Shown: in pieces, positions 53,401-62,262 of the stretch
Position numbering within the stretch: the first letter of the stretch is position 1
Layout: the number at the start of each line of letters is the position of its first letter
From: Taibaiella koreensis
Lineage (GTDB): Bacteria > Bacteroidota > Bacteroidia > Chitinophagales > Chitinophagaceae
Assembly (NCBI RefSeq): GCF_003545715.1
Contig: NZ_QVNU01000004.1
Span: 434,001-498,000, forward strand
Length of the DNA: 64,000 nucleotides
Direction: 5' to 3'
Position numbers and translations under genes: made by a program
Notes under the pieces: generated by a model
Told to the model about the DNA's origin: nothing
Database searches by the model: none
What the model saw: the letters and a program-made list of their open reading frames with translations, nothing else

Positions 53401-54735
53401 ATGACTTTTGCCGATCTGAACCTGACTGCCCCTTTGCTGAAAGCGCTCGATGAAATGGGCCTTACAACGCCAACAACCATACAGGAGCGCGCCTTTCCCG
53501 TCGTTATGTCGGGCAGGGATGTTTGCGGTATTGCCCAAACCGGTACGGGTAAGACCCTTGCCTACCTGCTACCCTGCCTGCGTATACTACAGTTTTCCAA
53601 AGACCGCTTTCCACAAATGCTGGTGCTGGTCCCTACCCGTGAGCTGGTGGTACAGGTTGTCGAAGTGGCACGCAAGCTGAGTGCCTACCGCAGCCTCGTG
53701 GTCGCCGGCGTATATGGCGGTGTGAACATGAAGCCGCAGGCCGAAGCCATTATGAACGGCCTCGATATATTGGTGGCCACTCCCGGCCGGCTCTACGACC
53801 TTATACTCAACGGCGCGCTGAATACGAAAAGCATTAAAAAGCTGGTGATCGATGAAGTGGATGAAATGCTTAACCTGGGCTTCAGGCCACAGCTGCGCAA
53901 TATTATGGAAACCCTGCCGGAACGAAGGCAAAACCTGATGTTCTCTGCTACGCTTACAGAAGACGTAGAACAGTTGCTGGATACCTACTTTAACCAACCT
54001 GAACGCATCGAAGCCGCTCCAGCCGGTACACCGCTGGCCAACATTGAGCAATCGGCCTATGAAGTGCCTAACTTCTATACCAAGGTAAACCTGCTCGATC
54101 TGCTGCTGCAGGAGCAGGAAAGCATGTCGAAAGTATTGGTATTTACAGCAACTAAAAAGATGGCAGACCAGTTATACGAAGCGCTGGCGGCCAAATACGA
54201 AGGCGGGATCGGTGTGATCCACTCCAACAAAGAGCAGAACTACCGCTTCAATACTGTTAATGCATTTAAAGAAGGCGTATTCCGGTTGATCATTGCTACC
54301 GATATCGTTGCCCGCGGTATTGATATTGCTGAGGTGAGTCATGTGATCAATTTTGATCTTCCCGAAACGCCCGAAAACTATATCCATCGCATCGGGCGTA
54401 CAGGACGCGCCGACCGTAAGGGCATCGCCATCTCTTTTATTACGGAAAAGGAAAAACCTTACCGGGAAAGCATTGAACAGCTGATGCGGTATACCATACC
54501 GGAACATCCGTTACCACCTCAGCTTACGATCTCCACCGAGCTCACAGAAGATGAGCAGCCGCAGGTCTTCCACAAAGAGATACAGATCAAGATCCCCAAA
54601 AAGGAAGATGTAGGCCCCGCTTTCCACGAAAAGTCTGCGAAGAACCAAAAGAGCAATAAGAAAGTAAGCCACAAAGACAAAATGATGGCCAAGTATGGCA
54701 AGCCCAAGACCCGTGGCGCCAAAAAGAAGCGTTGA
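53401..54735 (+). CDS. DEAD-box ATP-dependent RNA helicase (RhlE-like)
   Basis: The 444-residue product has the Q motif 'TPTTIQERAFPVVMSGRDV', Walker A 'AQTGTGKT', 'VATPGRLYDLIL', motif II as 'VIDEVDEML' (DEVD instead of DEAD), 'MFSATLT', and 'HRIGRTGRADRKGIAISFI'. The C-terminal ~90 residues are Lys-rich and acidic/basic mixed, ending 'AKKKR'-like, as in RhlE proteins. It unwinds RNA, for ribosome assembly or cold response. The DEVD variant is common in such proteins. Confidence 0.92.
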   Translation: MTFADLNLTAPLLKALDEMGLTTPTTIQERAFPVVMSGRDVCGIAQTGTGKTLAYLLPCLRILQFSKDRFPQMLVLVPTRELVVQVVEVARKLSAYRSLVVAGVYGGVNMKPQAEAIMNGLDILVATPGRLYDLILNGALNTKSIKKLVIDEVDEMLNLGFRPQLRNIMETLPERRQNLMFSATLTEDVEQLLDTYFNQPERIEAAPAGTPLANIEQSAYEVPNFYTKVNLLDLLLQEQESMSKVLVFTATKKMADQLYEALAAKYEGGIGVIHSNKEQNYRFNTVNAFKEGVFRLIIATDIVARGIDIAEVSHVINFDLPETPENYIHRIGRTGRADRKGIAISFITEKEKPYRESIEQLMRYTIPEHPLPPQLTISTELTEDEQPQVFHKEIQIKIPKKEDVGPAFHEKSAKNQKSNKKVSHKDKMMAKYGKPKTRGAKKKR

Positions 54736-54741
54736 CAACGC

Positions 54742-55353
54742 TTACCCTTCCGGCGGCAGAACAAGCTTTAGTTTCCCGAAAAATGTTGCCTGATCCAGCT
54801 CACGCACCTGCCCCGGCAGCAGCTCGCCCAGCTCCAGGTCCTCTATCGATACACGGATCAGTCTTTTGCAGGGATGACCGATCGCGGCGACCATCTTCCG
54901 CACCTGGTGGAACTTTCCTTCTGTAAGCGTGAGTAACAACCAGGAATGCGGCACCTCGCGGTAATGCGGCTGCAATTCCGGCAAATATTCAGGCTTGGCG
55001 GCGAGGGTAACCGCTTTTGGCTTTGCCGTATAATAATCCGCTTCGCCAATACGTATGGACACACCGTTACGGAGCTGTTCCAGCTTTTCGGGGGTCACTA
55101 CCCTGCGCACCTGTACCAGGTAGCTGCGCCGGTGTGGCTGCTCGCTTTCAAATAACAGCCTGGTGATCCGCTTATCGGTGGTCAGCAGCAACAAGCCCTC
55201 GGAATGACCGTCCAGCCGGCCTATCGCATGCGTCCCTTCGGGAAAATCAAAATCCAGCGCCCCCAGCAGCCGCACCTTATCGGGACTCACAAATTGGGAA
55301 ACCATGTTATAAGGCTTATGGATCATAAAATAGCGCAAACCGGTATCAGGCAT
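54742..55353 (-). CDS. rRNA pseudouridine synthase (RluE/RluB-like)
   Basis: The 203-residue product lacks an S4 domain and has the catalytic 'AIGRLDGHSEGLLLLT' (Asp48), with 'YLVQVRRVVTPEKLEQLRNG' and 'LTEGKFHQVRKMVAAIGHP' following. Its length and lack of S4 fit the RluE branch, which modifies 23S rRNA. It is convergent with the DEAD-box gene, 6 bp away. Confidence 0.88.
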   Translation of the reverse strand: MPDTGLRYFMIHKPYNMVSQFVSPDKVRLLGALDFDFPEGTHAIGRLDGHSEGLLLLTTDKRITRLLFESEQPHRRSYLVQVRRVVTPEKLEQLRNGVSIRIGEADYYTAKPKAVTLAAKPEYLPELQPHYREVPHSWLLLTLTEGKFHQVRKMVAAIGHPCKRLIRVSIEDLELGELLPGQVRELDQATFFGKLKLVLPPEG

Positions 55354-55412
55354 AGCAGAATAATAAAGCCTGCAATTTCCGTCAATTTGGATTAAGATGC
55401 GATCACTTCAGC

Positions 55413-55420
55413 TATATTTG
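55413..55420 (+). promoter_or_regulatory. -7 box of the DUF1579-like gene
   Basis: TATATTTG is an exact TAnnTTTG match, 29 bp before the ATG at 55450. A TTTG at 55386-55389 is 23 bp upstream, longer than the usual 19. Confidence 0.6.
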
Positions 55421-55449
55421 TAACATAACATTCCGCTCAACCTTATCCT

Positions 55450-55992
55450 ATGAGACAACTACTGACCGGCATCATACTCCTGCTCGTTCCGCTCCTTGAC
55501 CTGCAGGCCCAGGATAATACGCTCAAGGCGGCGGCTTCTATAGTACCGGAGAGTACTCATCACTTCCTGTCAAAGTATGAGGGCACCTGGACTGTGGAAG
55601 TAAACGAATGGAGCGCCCCGGACGCAGAACCGGAAAAATATACCCTTACGGCAGTCTTCAATATGACGCTGAGCAACCACTTCCTGCAATGGTCCCAAAC
55701 CGGCGTGGCGCCCGGAGGACCTCTCGAAGAATGGGCCAGCCTGGGATACGACGATAGAAGCGGGCAATTCGCTCTGGTCTGGCTCAGCTCTGCCGGGCCG
55801 CAAACAGAGACCGTAGAGGGTCCCTGGATCGAAGCCGGAAGATCGATCCTGCTAACGCCGGCCTGTAGTCAGGCCACCGGCCATCAGCGTGCGCTCACCT
55901 TTACCGATAAGGACAACCTTTTGCTGGAGCAATACACCCAGGGAAAGGAAGGTCCTTATAAGAGCAGGGAATATCACTATAGCCGGCAATAA
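55450..55992 (+). CDS. Secreted DUF1579-like protein
   Basis: The 180-residue product has a signal peptide (MRQLLTGIILLLVPLLDLQA) and the DUF1579 pattern: 'LSKYEGTWTVEVNEW', 'LTAVFNMTLSNHFLQWSQTG', 'EEWASLGYDDRSGQFALVWL' and a C-terminal 'YHYSRQ'. These are beta-barrel-like, lipocalin-style secreted proteins of unknown role. A strong terminator follows. Confidence 0.75.
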   Translation: MRQLLTGIILLLVPLLDLQAQDNTLKAAASIVPESTHHFLSKYEGTWTVEVNEWSAPDAEPEKYTLTAVFNMTLSNHFLQWSQTGVAPGGPLEEWASLGYDDRSGQFALVWLSSAGPQTETVEGPWIEAGRSILLTPACSQATGHQRALTFTDKDNLLLEQYTQGKEGPYKSREYHYSRQ

Positions 55993-56024
55993 AAAATGCC
56001 GGCTGGGAGCCCGGCATTTTTTTG
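55991..56024 (+). terminator. Rho-independent terminator of the DUF1579-like gene
   Basis: A 12-bp stem (AAAAAATGCCGG / CCGGCATTTTTT) with an 8-nt loop carries a 3' T-run. It overlaps the end of the gene and also lies after the convergent S9 peptidase. Confidence 0.88.
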
Positions 56025-56128
56025 TTGACTATTTGCGTATCAGGATACAGACGCTATGTTAAGCATAGACGGAAGATATGCGGCTTCCGTTTGCTGCGGA
56101 TATGCTAATTTTTCAAAAGATCGATAGA

Positions 56129-57988
56129 TCATTGCTCCATGCGACCGCCGAGATGACGTGCAAGAAATGTCTCCATGGTACGATAGAAATCGAAGCGGTT
56201 CTCTTCATTATTGAAACCATGTCCTTCGTTGTCTTTTACCATGTAGTCCACGGCGATGCCCCTGCCTTTTAATGCAGCTACCATCTGGTCGCTTTCATCT
56301 TTGTTGACACGCGGGTCGTTGGCGCCCTGTGCAATAAAGAGCGGGCATTTGATGTTGGCGGCATGGAATACCGGGCTGTTATCGTGCAGCATCACTTTGT
56401 CGGCAGCATCATCGGGGTCGCCCACCATCTCATACATCATTTTCTTATACGGCTCCCAATAAGGCGGGATCGTATTCATAAATGTAAAGAGGTTGGATAC
56501 GCCCACATAGTCGATGGCACAGGCATAGAGGTCAGGTGTTTTGGTAATACCGGCCAGCGTGGCATAACCGCCGTAAGAACCGCCGTAGATCGCTACCCGT
56601 GCGGGATCTGCGATACCTTCCTTGATTAGCCACTGCACGCCGTCGGTAATATCATCCTGCATGGCTTGTCCCCATTGCTTGAATGCCTTTTCCATAAAGG
56701 CGCGGCCATAGCCGGTGGAACCGCGAAAGTTCATTTGCAGCACGGCATAGCCACGGTTAGCGAGGAACTGCACTTCGGGACTAAATCCCCACTCGTCGCG
56801 GGCCCAGGGACCGCCATGCGGGTTGACGACTACAGGCAGGCCCTTGGGCGCCTCGCCTTTTGGTAGCGTGAGATAGCCATAAATGGTCACGCCATCACGG
56901 GCGGTATAGCGTACCGGCTTCATATCGGCCATAGCTGTACGATCAAGCCAGGGACTGATGTCCGCAATTTTGCTCAGTTTTTGAGCACTCCGGTCGTAAT
57001 AGTAATATGAGCCATTCGTCTTATCATCATAAGTAACCACCAGGAACTTGTCTTCATCCTTGTTCATGGAAACGATACCGAATTCCAGGTCGGGATCGAT
57101 CAACCGGCGCAGCTCCGCCCGCCGCGTTTCGGCCTCTTTATCCAGGAAATGATATTCTGTTTTGTCACCGGTATAAAATATGGAAGTGGCTACTTTGCGT
57201 TTGCGGGAATAACCGATACCATCCACATCCACCTCAGGATGCTCAAACAGCACTTCAATTTCCTTTTTATTGACGATATCGTAACGTACAGCGGCCAACC
57301 GGTCCCTCCCCAGGTTGCTGGTTGCGTAAACGATATTATGATCTTGAGCATCGAAAAACTGCGGCGATAAGGTTTCCTTGAAATTGGTAGTCAGCACTTC
57401 CTGGAATGCCTCATTTTCATCAGGCCGGTACAGTAAAGTAGTATTAACACCATCGGAAGTCGATGCGATCAGCAGTTTACCATCGTGATCCGTTTCCCAG
57501 TCGGTAATATTACCCGGGTTTTCGTACAACAACTCCAGCGCCCCGGTATTGATATCGAGCCGGTAGGGATCGCTCACTTCCGGATTGCGCTTATTAAGGC
57601 CGATGATCAGATAGTCATCTTGTTCGGGCAGATCGTCGATCAGGTCGGCCCTTACCTCGTCGAAGGGCGTGAGCGCTTTATGATTGCTGCCGTCGATACC
57701 AACGGCGAAGAGCTGGTAGTTCTCGTCTCCATCGTTGTCTTTTACATAGACGATACGGCTATCGTTGGCCCAGATATAACCGGCGATATCGCGCTCTTCC
57801 TGGCTGGTAATCCTGTGCGCAATAGCGTCGGGCTTACCCATTTCCTGGACGAAGATATTCATACGGCTTTTGTAAGGCGCCATAAAGGCGATATGCCTGC
57901 CATCGGGCGAGAGTTGGTAACTTCTTTTTTCCGGGTTGCGGAAGAAGTCTTTCATGGGGATCAGTGGTGCGTCCTGGTTCTGATGCAT
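56129..57988 (-). CDS. S9 family (prolyl oligopeptidase-type) serine peptidase
   Basis: The 619-residue product has an N-terminal beta-propeller region (repeats such as 'SPDGRHIAFMAPYKSRMNIF') and a C-terminal alpha/beta hydrolase domain. The catalytic triad is Ser471 in GGSYGG, Asp558 in 'QGANDPRV' and His590 in 'NEGHGF'. There is no signal peptide, so it is likely cytosolic, and would cleave small peptides or acyl-peptides. Length is usual. Confidence 0.9.
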   Translation of the reverse strand: MHQNQDAPLIPMKDFFRNPEKRSYQLSPDGRHIAFMAPYKSRMNIFVQEMGKPDAIAHRITSQEERDIAGYIWANDSRIVYVKDNDGDENYQLFAVGIDGSNHKALTPFDEVRADLIDDLPEQDDYLIIGLNKRNPEVSDPYRLDINTGALELLYENPGNITDWETDHDGKLLIASTSDGVNTTLLYRPDENEAFQEVLTTNFKETLSPQFFDAQDHNIVYATSNLGRDRLAAVRYDIVNKKEIEVLFEHPEVDVDGIGYSRKRKVATSIFYTGDKTEYHFLDKEAETRRAELRRLIDPDLEFGIVSMNKDEDKFLVVTYDDKTNGSYYYYDRSAQKLSKIADISPWLDRTAMADMKPVRYTARDGVTIYGYLTLPKGEAPKGLPVVVNPHGGPWARDEWGFSPEVQFLANRGYAVLQMNFRGSTGYGRAFMEKAFKQWGQAMQDDITDGVQWLIKEGIADPARVAIYGGSYGGYATLAGITKTPDLYACAIDYVGVSNLFTFMNTIPPYWEPYKKMMYEMVGDPDDAADKVMLHDNSPVFHAANIKCPLFIAQGANDPRVNKDESDQMVAALKGRGIAVDYMVKDNEGHGFNNEENRFDFYRTMETFLARHLGGRMEQ

Positions 57989-58151
57989 AGGTATTTCTGG
58001 TTTCTGCTGCGCAAAGCTGCTAAAGCGATTATTTCGTTGAACGGCATTAAAGTTAGCAGATTATGGGAAAAACCACATGACCCGGTAAATATTAGCATCG
58101 CTGCTATACCCCAACCGGCCAGGTATCAGCAAGAACAGGGCTTTTCAACAC

Positions 58152-58403
58152 TCAGGATAACAATAGCGCTTTCCCATTCCGGAAGATATCAAACCCGATC
58201 CGCAAGGGCCATTTGTATTCAATCAGGATGCGGTAGCATGCCTCAGCCTCATTTTCAACTACCATAAACTCGTGCATACTGCCAAATAAGCTGCTATGCC
58301 TGGAAACCAGCTGTCCATCATAATAGATCTTCTCTTCACCCAGCCAGGAATTGGTAATATCCAGCCGGTGTCTGTCTTCTGTAAAATAGGTCAGGTACCG
58401 CAT
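58152..58403 (-). CDS. Small hypothetical protein
   Basis: An 83-residue cytosolic-looking product. The 'DITNSWLGEEKIYYDGQLVS' and 'IGFDIFRNGKAL' strands alternate, as in small beta-sandwich proteins seen in Bacteroidota. I recognise no named family. It lies 150 bp from the S9 gene and 25 bp from the next upstream gene; that gene is on the same strand. Confidence 0.6.
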   Translation of the reverse strand: MRYLTYFTEDRHRLDITNSWLGEEKIYYDGQLVSRHSSLFGSMHEFMVVENEAEACYRILIEYKWPLRIGFDIFRNGKALLLS

Positions 58404-58428
58404 ACATTTCGATTTAGATAGGCCCGGG

Positions 58429-58770
58429 CTAACGGATCACAAATTCCTGCAAAATATGATTCCCGATCTGTAACCGGTATTGACCGTTCCCCAACCTGCC
58501 TGTCGGGATCCGGAACATTTTTCCCGATCGTATGGTGCCGGTAAGGACAGTCCGCCCATTGCCGTCGATAATACTATAGCTGCTGCCAACCACACCCTGG
58601 TCGGCAGTAACGCCGATGGTAGGATTGAGCGAACGCTCGTATACCAGTATGGGTGCTGTAGCCGTTGCCGGCTTAACCGACGAGGCTGCATGAGCCTTGC
58701 TGCAATTGGTCATAACAAAGGCGGTCAGCAGCAGGAAAGCGAAAAAGAATGTGTTGCGAAAGTTTTTCAT
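58429..58770 (-). CDS. Small secreted or lipoprotein-like protein
   Basis: The 113-residue product has an N-terminal hydrophobic signal (FFFAFLLLTAFVMTNC) with a cysteine at residue 23; the residue before it is Asn, which is atypical for a lipobox but seen in Bacteroidota. The mature part ends with beta-strands ('SYSIIDGNGRTVLTGTI', 'LGNGQYRLQIGNHILQEFVI') resembling a shortened type IX sorting domain. It is divergent from the LytS operon and shares its control region. Confidence 0.65.
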   Translation of the reverse strand: MKNFRNTFFFAFLLLTAFVMTNCSKAHAASSVKPATATAPILVYERSLNPTIGVTADQGVVGSSYSIIDGNGRTVLTGTIRSGKMFRIPTGRLGNGQYRLQIGNHILQEFVIR

Positions 58771-58871
58771 TGTCTTTTGTACTTATGGGTTAATTGTGGT
58801 GATAGAGGGTTATAGGGGCGTTGGCGGTACAGGTAGGGTAAATGGGGCTGTGTTGTATCGTTTTGATGATG

Positions 58872-58879
58872 CAAACATA
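58872..58879 (-). promoter_or_regulatory. -7 box of the small secreted protein gene
   Basis: On the minus strand TATGTTTG exactly matches TAnnTTTG, ~100 bp upstream of the ATG at 58770. No TTTG -33 element is seen at 19 bp upstream, so an activator may be needed; an inverted 9-bp site (58930-58938) lies ~65 bp upstream. Confidence 0.55.
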
Positions 58880-58929
58880 CCCCCGGTATTTCGCTCTCTT
58901 TGCCACTATTAGACGTGCGCCGTCAAATA

Positions 58930-58993
58930 TTCGACAAAGCGGGCTTACAAAAGGAATTCTGCTTTTGTCGAAAGAAAGACGATGTTTGTCGAA
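58930..58993. promoter_or_regulatory. Predicted LytTR operator: three copies of TTTGTCGAA
   Basis: TTTGTCGAA occurs at 58964-58972 and 58985-58993, a 21-bp period (9 bp site plus 12 bp spacer), the usual arrangement for LytTR response regulators. An inverted copy is at 58930-58938, towards the divergent small gene. The direct pair lies about -90 to -62 of the predicted start of the LytS/LytTR operon, whose promoter lacks a -33 element. Autoregulation is thus likely. The 58,771-59,084 gap has no gene. Confidence 0.65.
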
Positions 58994-59042
58994 AATTAAC
59001 CCGTAAGGAGCGAATATCCGGGGTAAAAACCCGCCCGCATAT

Positions 59043-59050
59043 TAGCTTTG
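59043..59050 (+). promoter_or_regulatory. -7 box of the LytS/LytTR operon
   Basis: TAGCTTTG matches TAnnTTTG, ~35 bp before the TTG start of the first kinase. There is no TTTG -33 element at the proper spacing, consistent with activation from the upstream LytTR-type repeats. Confidence 0.6.
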
Positions 59051-59084
59051 ACATTGATATTCGTTCTGAATTTATTTTTTCAAT

Positions 59085-60266
59085 TTGGCATCATTTAAGA
59101 TCAATAAAGCATTAAAGACAGAACTGACCCTGCAGCGGAAAACCATTTTCGGCAACAGGCGGTACCTGTTTCATATCGCAGCCTGGCTTGTTTCGCTCTG
59201 GTACCTCTGCTTTAACGTGTTTGAAGATTTCAGCTTGGGATTCCGGGCCGGTCAATCGATGGCCCATCCAAAAGTTACCATCAATAACGCCGCTGTGGAA
59301 CCGCCCGGTCTGCTCATCTCTCTGATCGGTTCGGTGCTGGGCTCGATCATGGTTTATTTCTTTCTGCTGTATGTTATTCCCTATGCGCGGCATAAGAAGA
59401 AAAGGCGATACCTGTGGTTGGGGCTTATACTCAATATGTCCCTGTGGGTCTTCATCCTGGGCATTGCCGGTGTCTACGCCGGTTTTACTTATGGCATATC
59501 GCCCAACGGCAAGAGCAGACAGATAGAGGAAAGTAGTACAGTCATGACCGTGATCGGTTTTGCCAGCATTTGTGGCGTGACGGCGATGTTCTTTTTTTCT
59601 CTCTATTACTTTATGGACCTTTACGACCAGCAACGCGGTCTTAACAGGTATCGTGAAGTGCTGTCCGATAAGCTGAGAGCAGAAACCGATTTCCTGAAAA
59701 CGCAAATCAACCCGCATTTCCTGTTCAATACGCTCAACAATATCTACTCGCTTACGATGAGCCACTCGGAGGACGCCGTGCTCATTACCCGGCAGCTGAA
59801 GGAGTTGATGATCTATATGCTGGAAGAGTGCAAAAAAGATACCGTACCCCTGAGCGGCGAGATCGCTTTCCTGAAGAACTATATCAACCTCGAAAAAGTA
59901 CGTAACAAGCAAGAGCAGGTCGATATACAGTTTCAAGTGACCGGGGACCCGGGCGATAAAGAGATCGCACCGCTGCTGCTGGTCAACTTTGTCGAAAACG
60001 CGTTCAAGCACGGCGTCAAAGCCGGCATCAGCCATGCCTTTGTCCGTATCAACCTATTGCTTATGGACAATACCCTGTCGCTGGATATGATCAACAGTAA
60101 GCCCCCGGCCGGTCAGCAAGACCAAAGCCGCGCCATAAAGGAAAATAGCGGCATTGGCATCCGGAACGTACAGCGCCGGCTCGCCATCCTGTATCCCGGC
60201 CGCCACAAGCTGCGCCTGAGCGAATCGCCTAAAGATTATAGTGTTTACCTAACCCTAGTCCTGTAA
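59085..60266 (+). CDS. LytS-family sensor histidine kinase
   Basis: The 393-residue product has four membrane helices (~30-45, 78-100, 112-135, 155-180), then a His_kinase domain: phosphoacceptor His211 in 'FLKTQINPHFLFNTLNNI', N-box with Asn305 in 'NFVENAFKHG', and 'NSGIGIRNV' (Gly356-Gly358). No ATG lies near the 5' end, so the TTG at 59085 is taken as start; this is uncertain by a few codons. It is the active kinase of the operon and likely phosphorylates the LytTR regulator. The sensed signal is unknown. Confidence 0.85.
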   Translation: MASFKINKALKTELTLQRKTIFGNRRYLFHIAAWLVSLWYLCFNVFEDFSLGFRAGQSMAHPKVTINNAAVEPPGLLISLIGSVLGSIMVYFFLLYVIPYARHKKKRRYLWLGLILNMSLWVFILGIAGVYAGFTYGISPNGKSRQIEESSTVMTVIGFASICGVTAMFFFSLYYFMDLYDQQRGLNRYREVLSDKLRAETDFLKTQINPHFLFNTLNNIYSLTMSHSEDAVLITRQLKELMIYMLEECKKDTVPLSGEIAFLKNYINLEKVRNKQEQVDIQFQVTGDPGDKEIAPLLLVNFVENAFKHGVKAGISHAFVRINLLLMDNTLSLDMINSKPPAGQQDQSRAIKENSGIGIRNVQRRLAILYPGRHKLRLSESPKDYSVYLTLVL

Positions 60267-60268
60267 AT

Positions 60269-61366
60269 ATGAGCATTCACAATTATATCGAGCAGGAGCT
60301 GATCCGTAAGAACAGGGGCATTTACTTCCGCAGGGGCAGATGGCTGATGCACGTGCTCTTTATCCTTATTTTCTGCTTTGCCAGTGTCGTTGAGATCGCG
60401 GAGTCGGTAAAGCATTTGCATCTTTTAAGCGCAACCCTTACCATAGGTGTGGGACTCGCCGCCCCTTTTCTTGTTTTTATTTATTTCTACTGCCTCTATC
60501 TTATTCCCTACTGCTTTAAACTGAACCGTTACCGTCGCTTTTGGACCATACTGCTGCTGATGATGGCCTTGTTTCCCCTTATCGATATAGGACTCAAGAC
60601 ATGGGCCAAACCTTACCTGCCCGGCATGGAGGCCGTACTGGATAAGGGGCATCCCTTCCAGTCGGTGGTCCGTCATTACTTTACGTTTATTTCAGGCTTC
60701 ATCGGCTTTGCCTGCCTGCTTTACTTCATGGAGCTGCTGGAAGGTATTTCTACAGATAAGGAAACCGCGGAAAACCAGAGCCTGAAGCTGGCAACCGAGC
60801 TACACCTGCTCAAAACGAGGATGAACCCCGCTTTTATGGTACGTTCGCTCGATGGTATTATTGCGCTGGAAGAACAACAGGGAGAACATGCCCCCGACTC
60901 GGTGGTCGGCTTTTCAGATGTGTTGCGCTACCGGCTGTACCGGAGCAAAGAACGGCTGGTGCCGCTAGGCGAGGAGCTGGCCCAGCTGGGTAACCTGATG
61001 CGGCTGCACAATGTGCTACCCGGGCAGGAAGACACCTGCAGCCTGGAAACGGAAGGCGATATCGAAAATACCCGGATTGTGCCGTTGTCGCTTATCAATA
61101 TTGCGGAACCCTTGCTGGCCACCTTCAAACCCGGAGGCACCTGGTCGCTGCTGATGTACTTGCTCATGGAAGAAAAGGAAATACAGGTGGCCGTAGAGCT
61201 CAGTGCCGAAGGAGAAGAGGCCATTACTGCTGAAACCCAAAGAATTCACCAGGATTTGCAGCGTTTGTTGTATTCAGGACTTAACTTTACGGTGGAAAAA
61301 GAACAAAATACCTTTAGTCTCCGTACATGCATACCGATCTTCCGAAACTTAACTGTCTCATCGTAG
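60269..61366 (+). CDS. LytS-like pseudokinase
   Basis: The 365-residue product copies the layout of the first kinase (four membrane helices, then a DHp-like segment), but the site of His211 reads 'LLKTRMNPAFMVRSLDG' with Ala188 in place of His. The N-box reads 'INIAEPLLATF', with Pro281 where Asn should be, and the GxG loop is missing. It should therefore neither autophosphorylate nor bind ATP in the usual way. It starts 2 bp after the first kinase and overlaps the regulator gene by 40 bp, so it may act as a partner or sensor subunit of a heterodimer. Confidence 0.8.
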   Translation: MSIHNYIEQELIRKNRGIYFRRGRWLMHVLFILIFCFASVVEIAESVKHLHLLSATLTIGVGLAAPFLVFIYFYCLYLIPYCFKLNRYRRFWTILLLMMALFPLIDIGLKTWAKPYLPGMEAVLDKGHPFQSVVRHYFTFISGFIGFACLLYFMELLEGISTDKETAENQSLKLATELHLLKTRMNPAFMVRSLDGIIALEEQQGEHAPDSVVGFSDVLRYRLYRSKERLVPLGEELAQLGNLMRLHNVLPGQEDTCSLETEGDIENTRIVPLSLINIAEPLLATFKPGGTWSLLMYLLMEEKEIQVAVELSAEGEEAITAETQRIHQDLQRLLYSGLNFTVEKEQNTFSLRTCIPIFRNLTVSS

Positions 61367-62112
61367 ATGACGAACCGCTGGCACAGGAAGTGCTCGCCGC
61401 ACATATAGCCAGGATCCCGTCGCTCAACCTGGTGCAGCAGAGCAGCAATGCCATGGAGGCATTCGAAGCGTTGCACAAAAATACGATCGACCTTATTTTT
61501 CTAGACATCAATATGCCCGTGGTGAGCGGACTCAGCTTCCTGCGTTCGCTCAAGGATCCGCCGGCAGTGATCCTTACCACCGCTTATACCGAATATGCCA
61601 TGGAAGGCTATGAGCTCGATGTAGTAGATTACCTGCTAAAGCCCATTCCCTTCGACCGTTTCCTGAAAGCCGTGAAGAAAGCGGCTACACAGCTGAGCCA
61701 TAGCGGTAAGAATATCCCACTTCTGCCGGAAGATACCAGCCTGCCCATGGCCCCCGCCCATAGCCCGGGCCCTGTCCAGGTGAACACACAGGAGAAAAAC
61801 TACTTCTTCATCAAGGCCGATGGTAAGCTGATCAAGGTCAACTATGCCGATATTCGCTATATCGAAGGCATGAAAGACTACCTGAAGATCCATACGATCA
61901 ACCAGACCATCGTAACGCACCATACCATGAAAGCCATGGAAGAGCAGTTACCTGCCAACCGGTTCATGCGCGTGCATAAGTCGTATATCATCGCGTTGAA
62001 TGCTATCAGAGCAATCGAGGGTAATATCATACACCTGGATATGGACAAGGCCGAGATACCACTGGGCAATAGCTTCCGCGATGCCCTGCTGGCAGTAGTG
62101 TCGACGACCTAA
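61327..62112 (+). CDS. LytTR-family response regulator
   Basis: The 261-residue product has a receiver domain with phosphoacceptor Asp60 in 'LIFLDINMP' and Lys in 'LLKPIPFDRF', then a LytTR DNA-binding domain (~160-255: 'YFFIKADGKLIKVNYADIRY', 'MKAMEEQLPANRFMRVHKSY'). LytTR domains bind paired 9-bp repeats; such repeats occur upstream of this operon. Its start overlaps the pseudokinase by 40 bp. A 13-bp hairpin follows at 62197. Confidence 0.92.
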   Translation: MHTDLPKLNCLIVDDEPLAQEVLAAHIARIPSLNLVQQSSNAMEAFEALHKNTIDLIFLDINMPVVSGLSFLRSLKDPPAVILTTAYTEYAMEGYELDVVDYLLKPIPFDRFLKAVKKAATQLSHSGKNIPLLPEDTSLPMAPAHSPGPVQVNTQEKNYFFIKADGKLIKVNYADIRYIEGMKDYLKIHTINQTIVTHHTMKAMEEQLPANRFMRVHKSYIIALNAIRAIEGNIIHLDMDKAEIPLGNSFRDALLAVVSTT

Positions 62113-62196
62113 ACTTTTCTGATCTCCTTTTTACTGTGTGATTATAATTCTACTGATGTCAATGGAATTAAGATAATATAGTTTGCCGGCATTGAA

Positions 62197-62240
62197 AATA
62201 ATGCTCATTCGCTTTATTGCAAATGAGCATTATTTGTTCA
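62197..62240 (+). terminator. Hairpin after the LytTR gene
   Basis: A perfect 13-bp stem (AATAATGCTCATT / AATGAGCATTATT, 62197-62209 and 62222-62234) with a 12-nt loop, 85 bp after the stop codon; the tail is only weakly T-rich. Confidence 0.6.
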
Positions 62241-62262
62241 AAGCTATTGTATCTTTTATGAA

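Noticed and set aside
59112-60035. 307-codon minus-strand frame opposite the LytS kinase
   Set aside because: The kinase motifs on the plus strand are intact, so this is a shadow.
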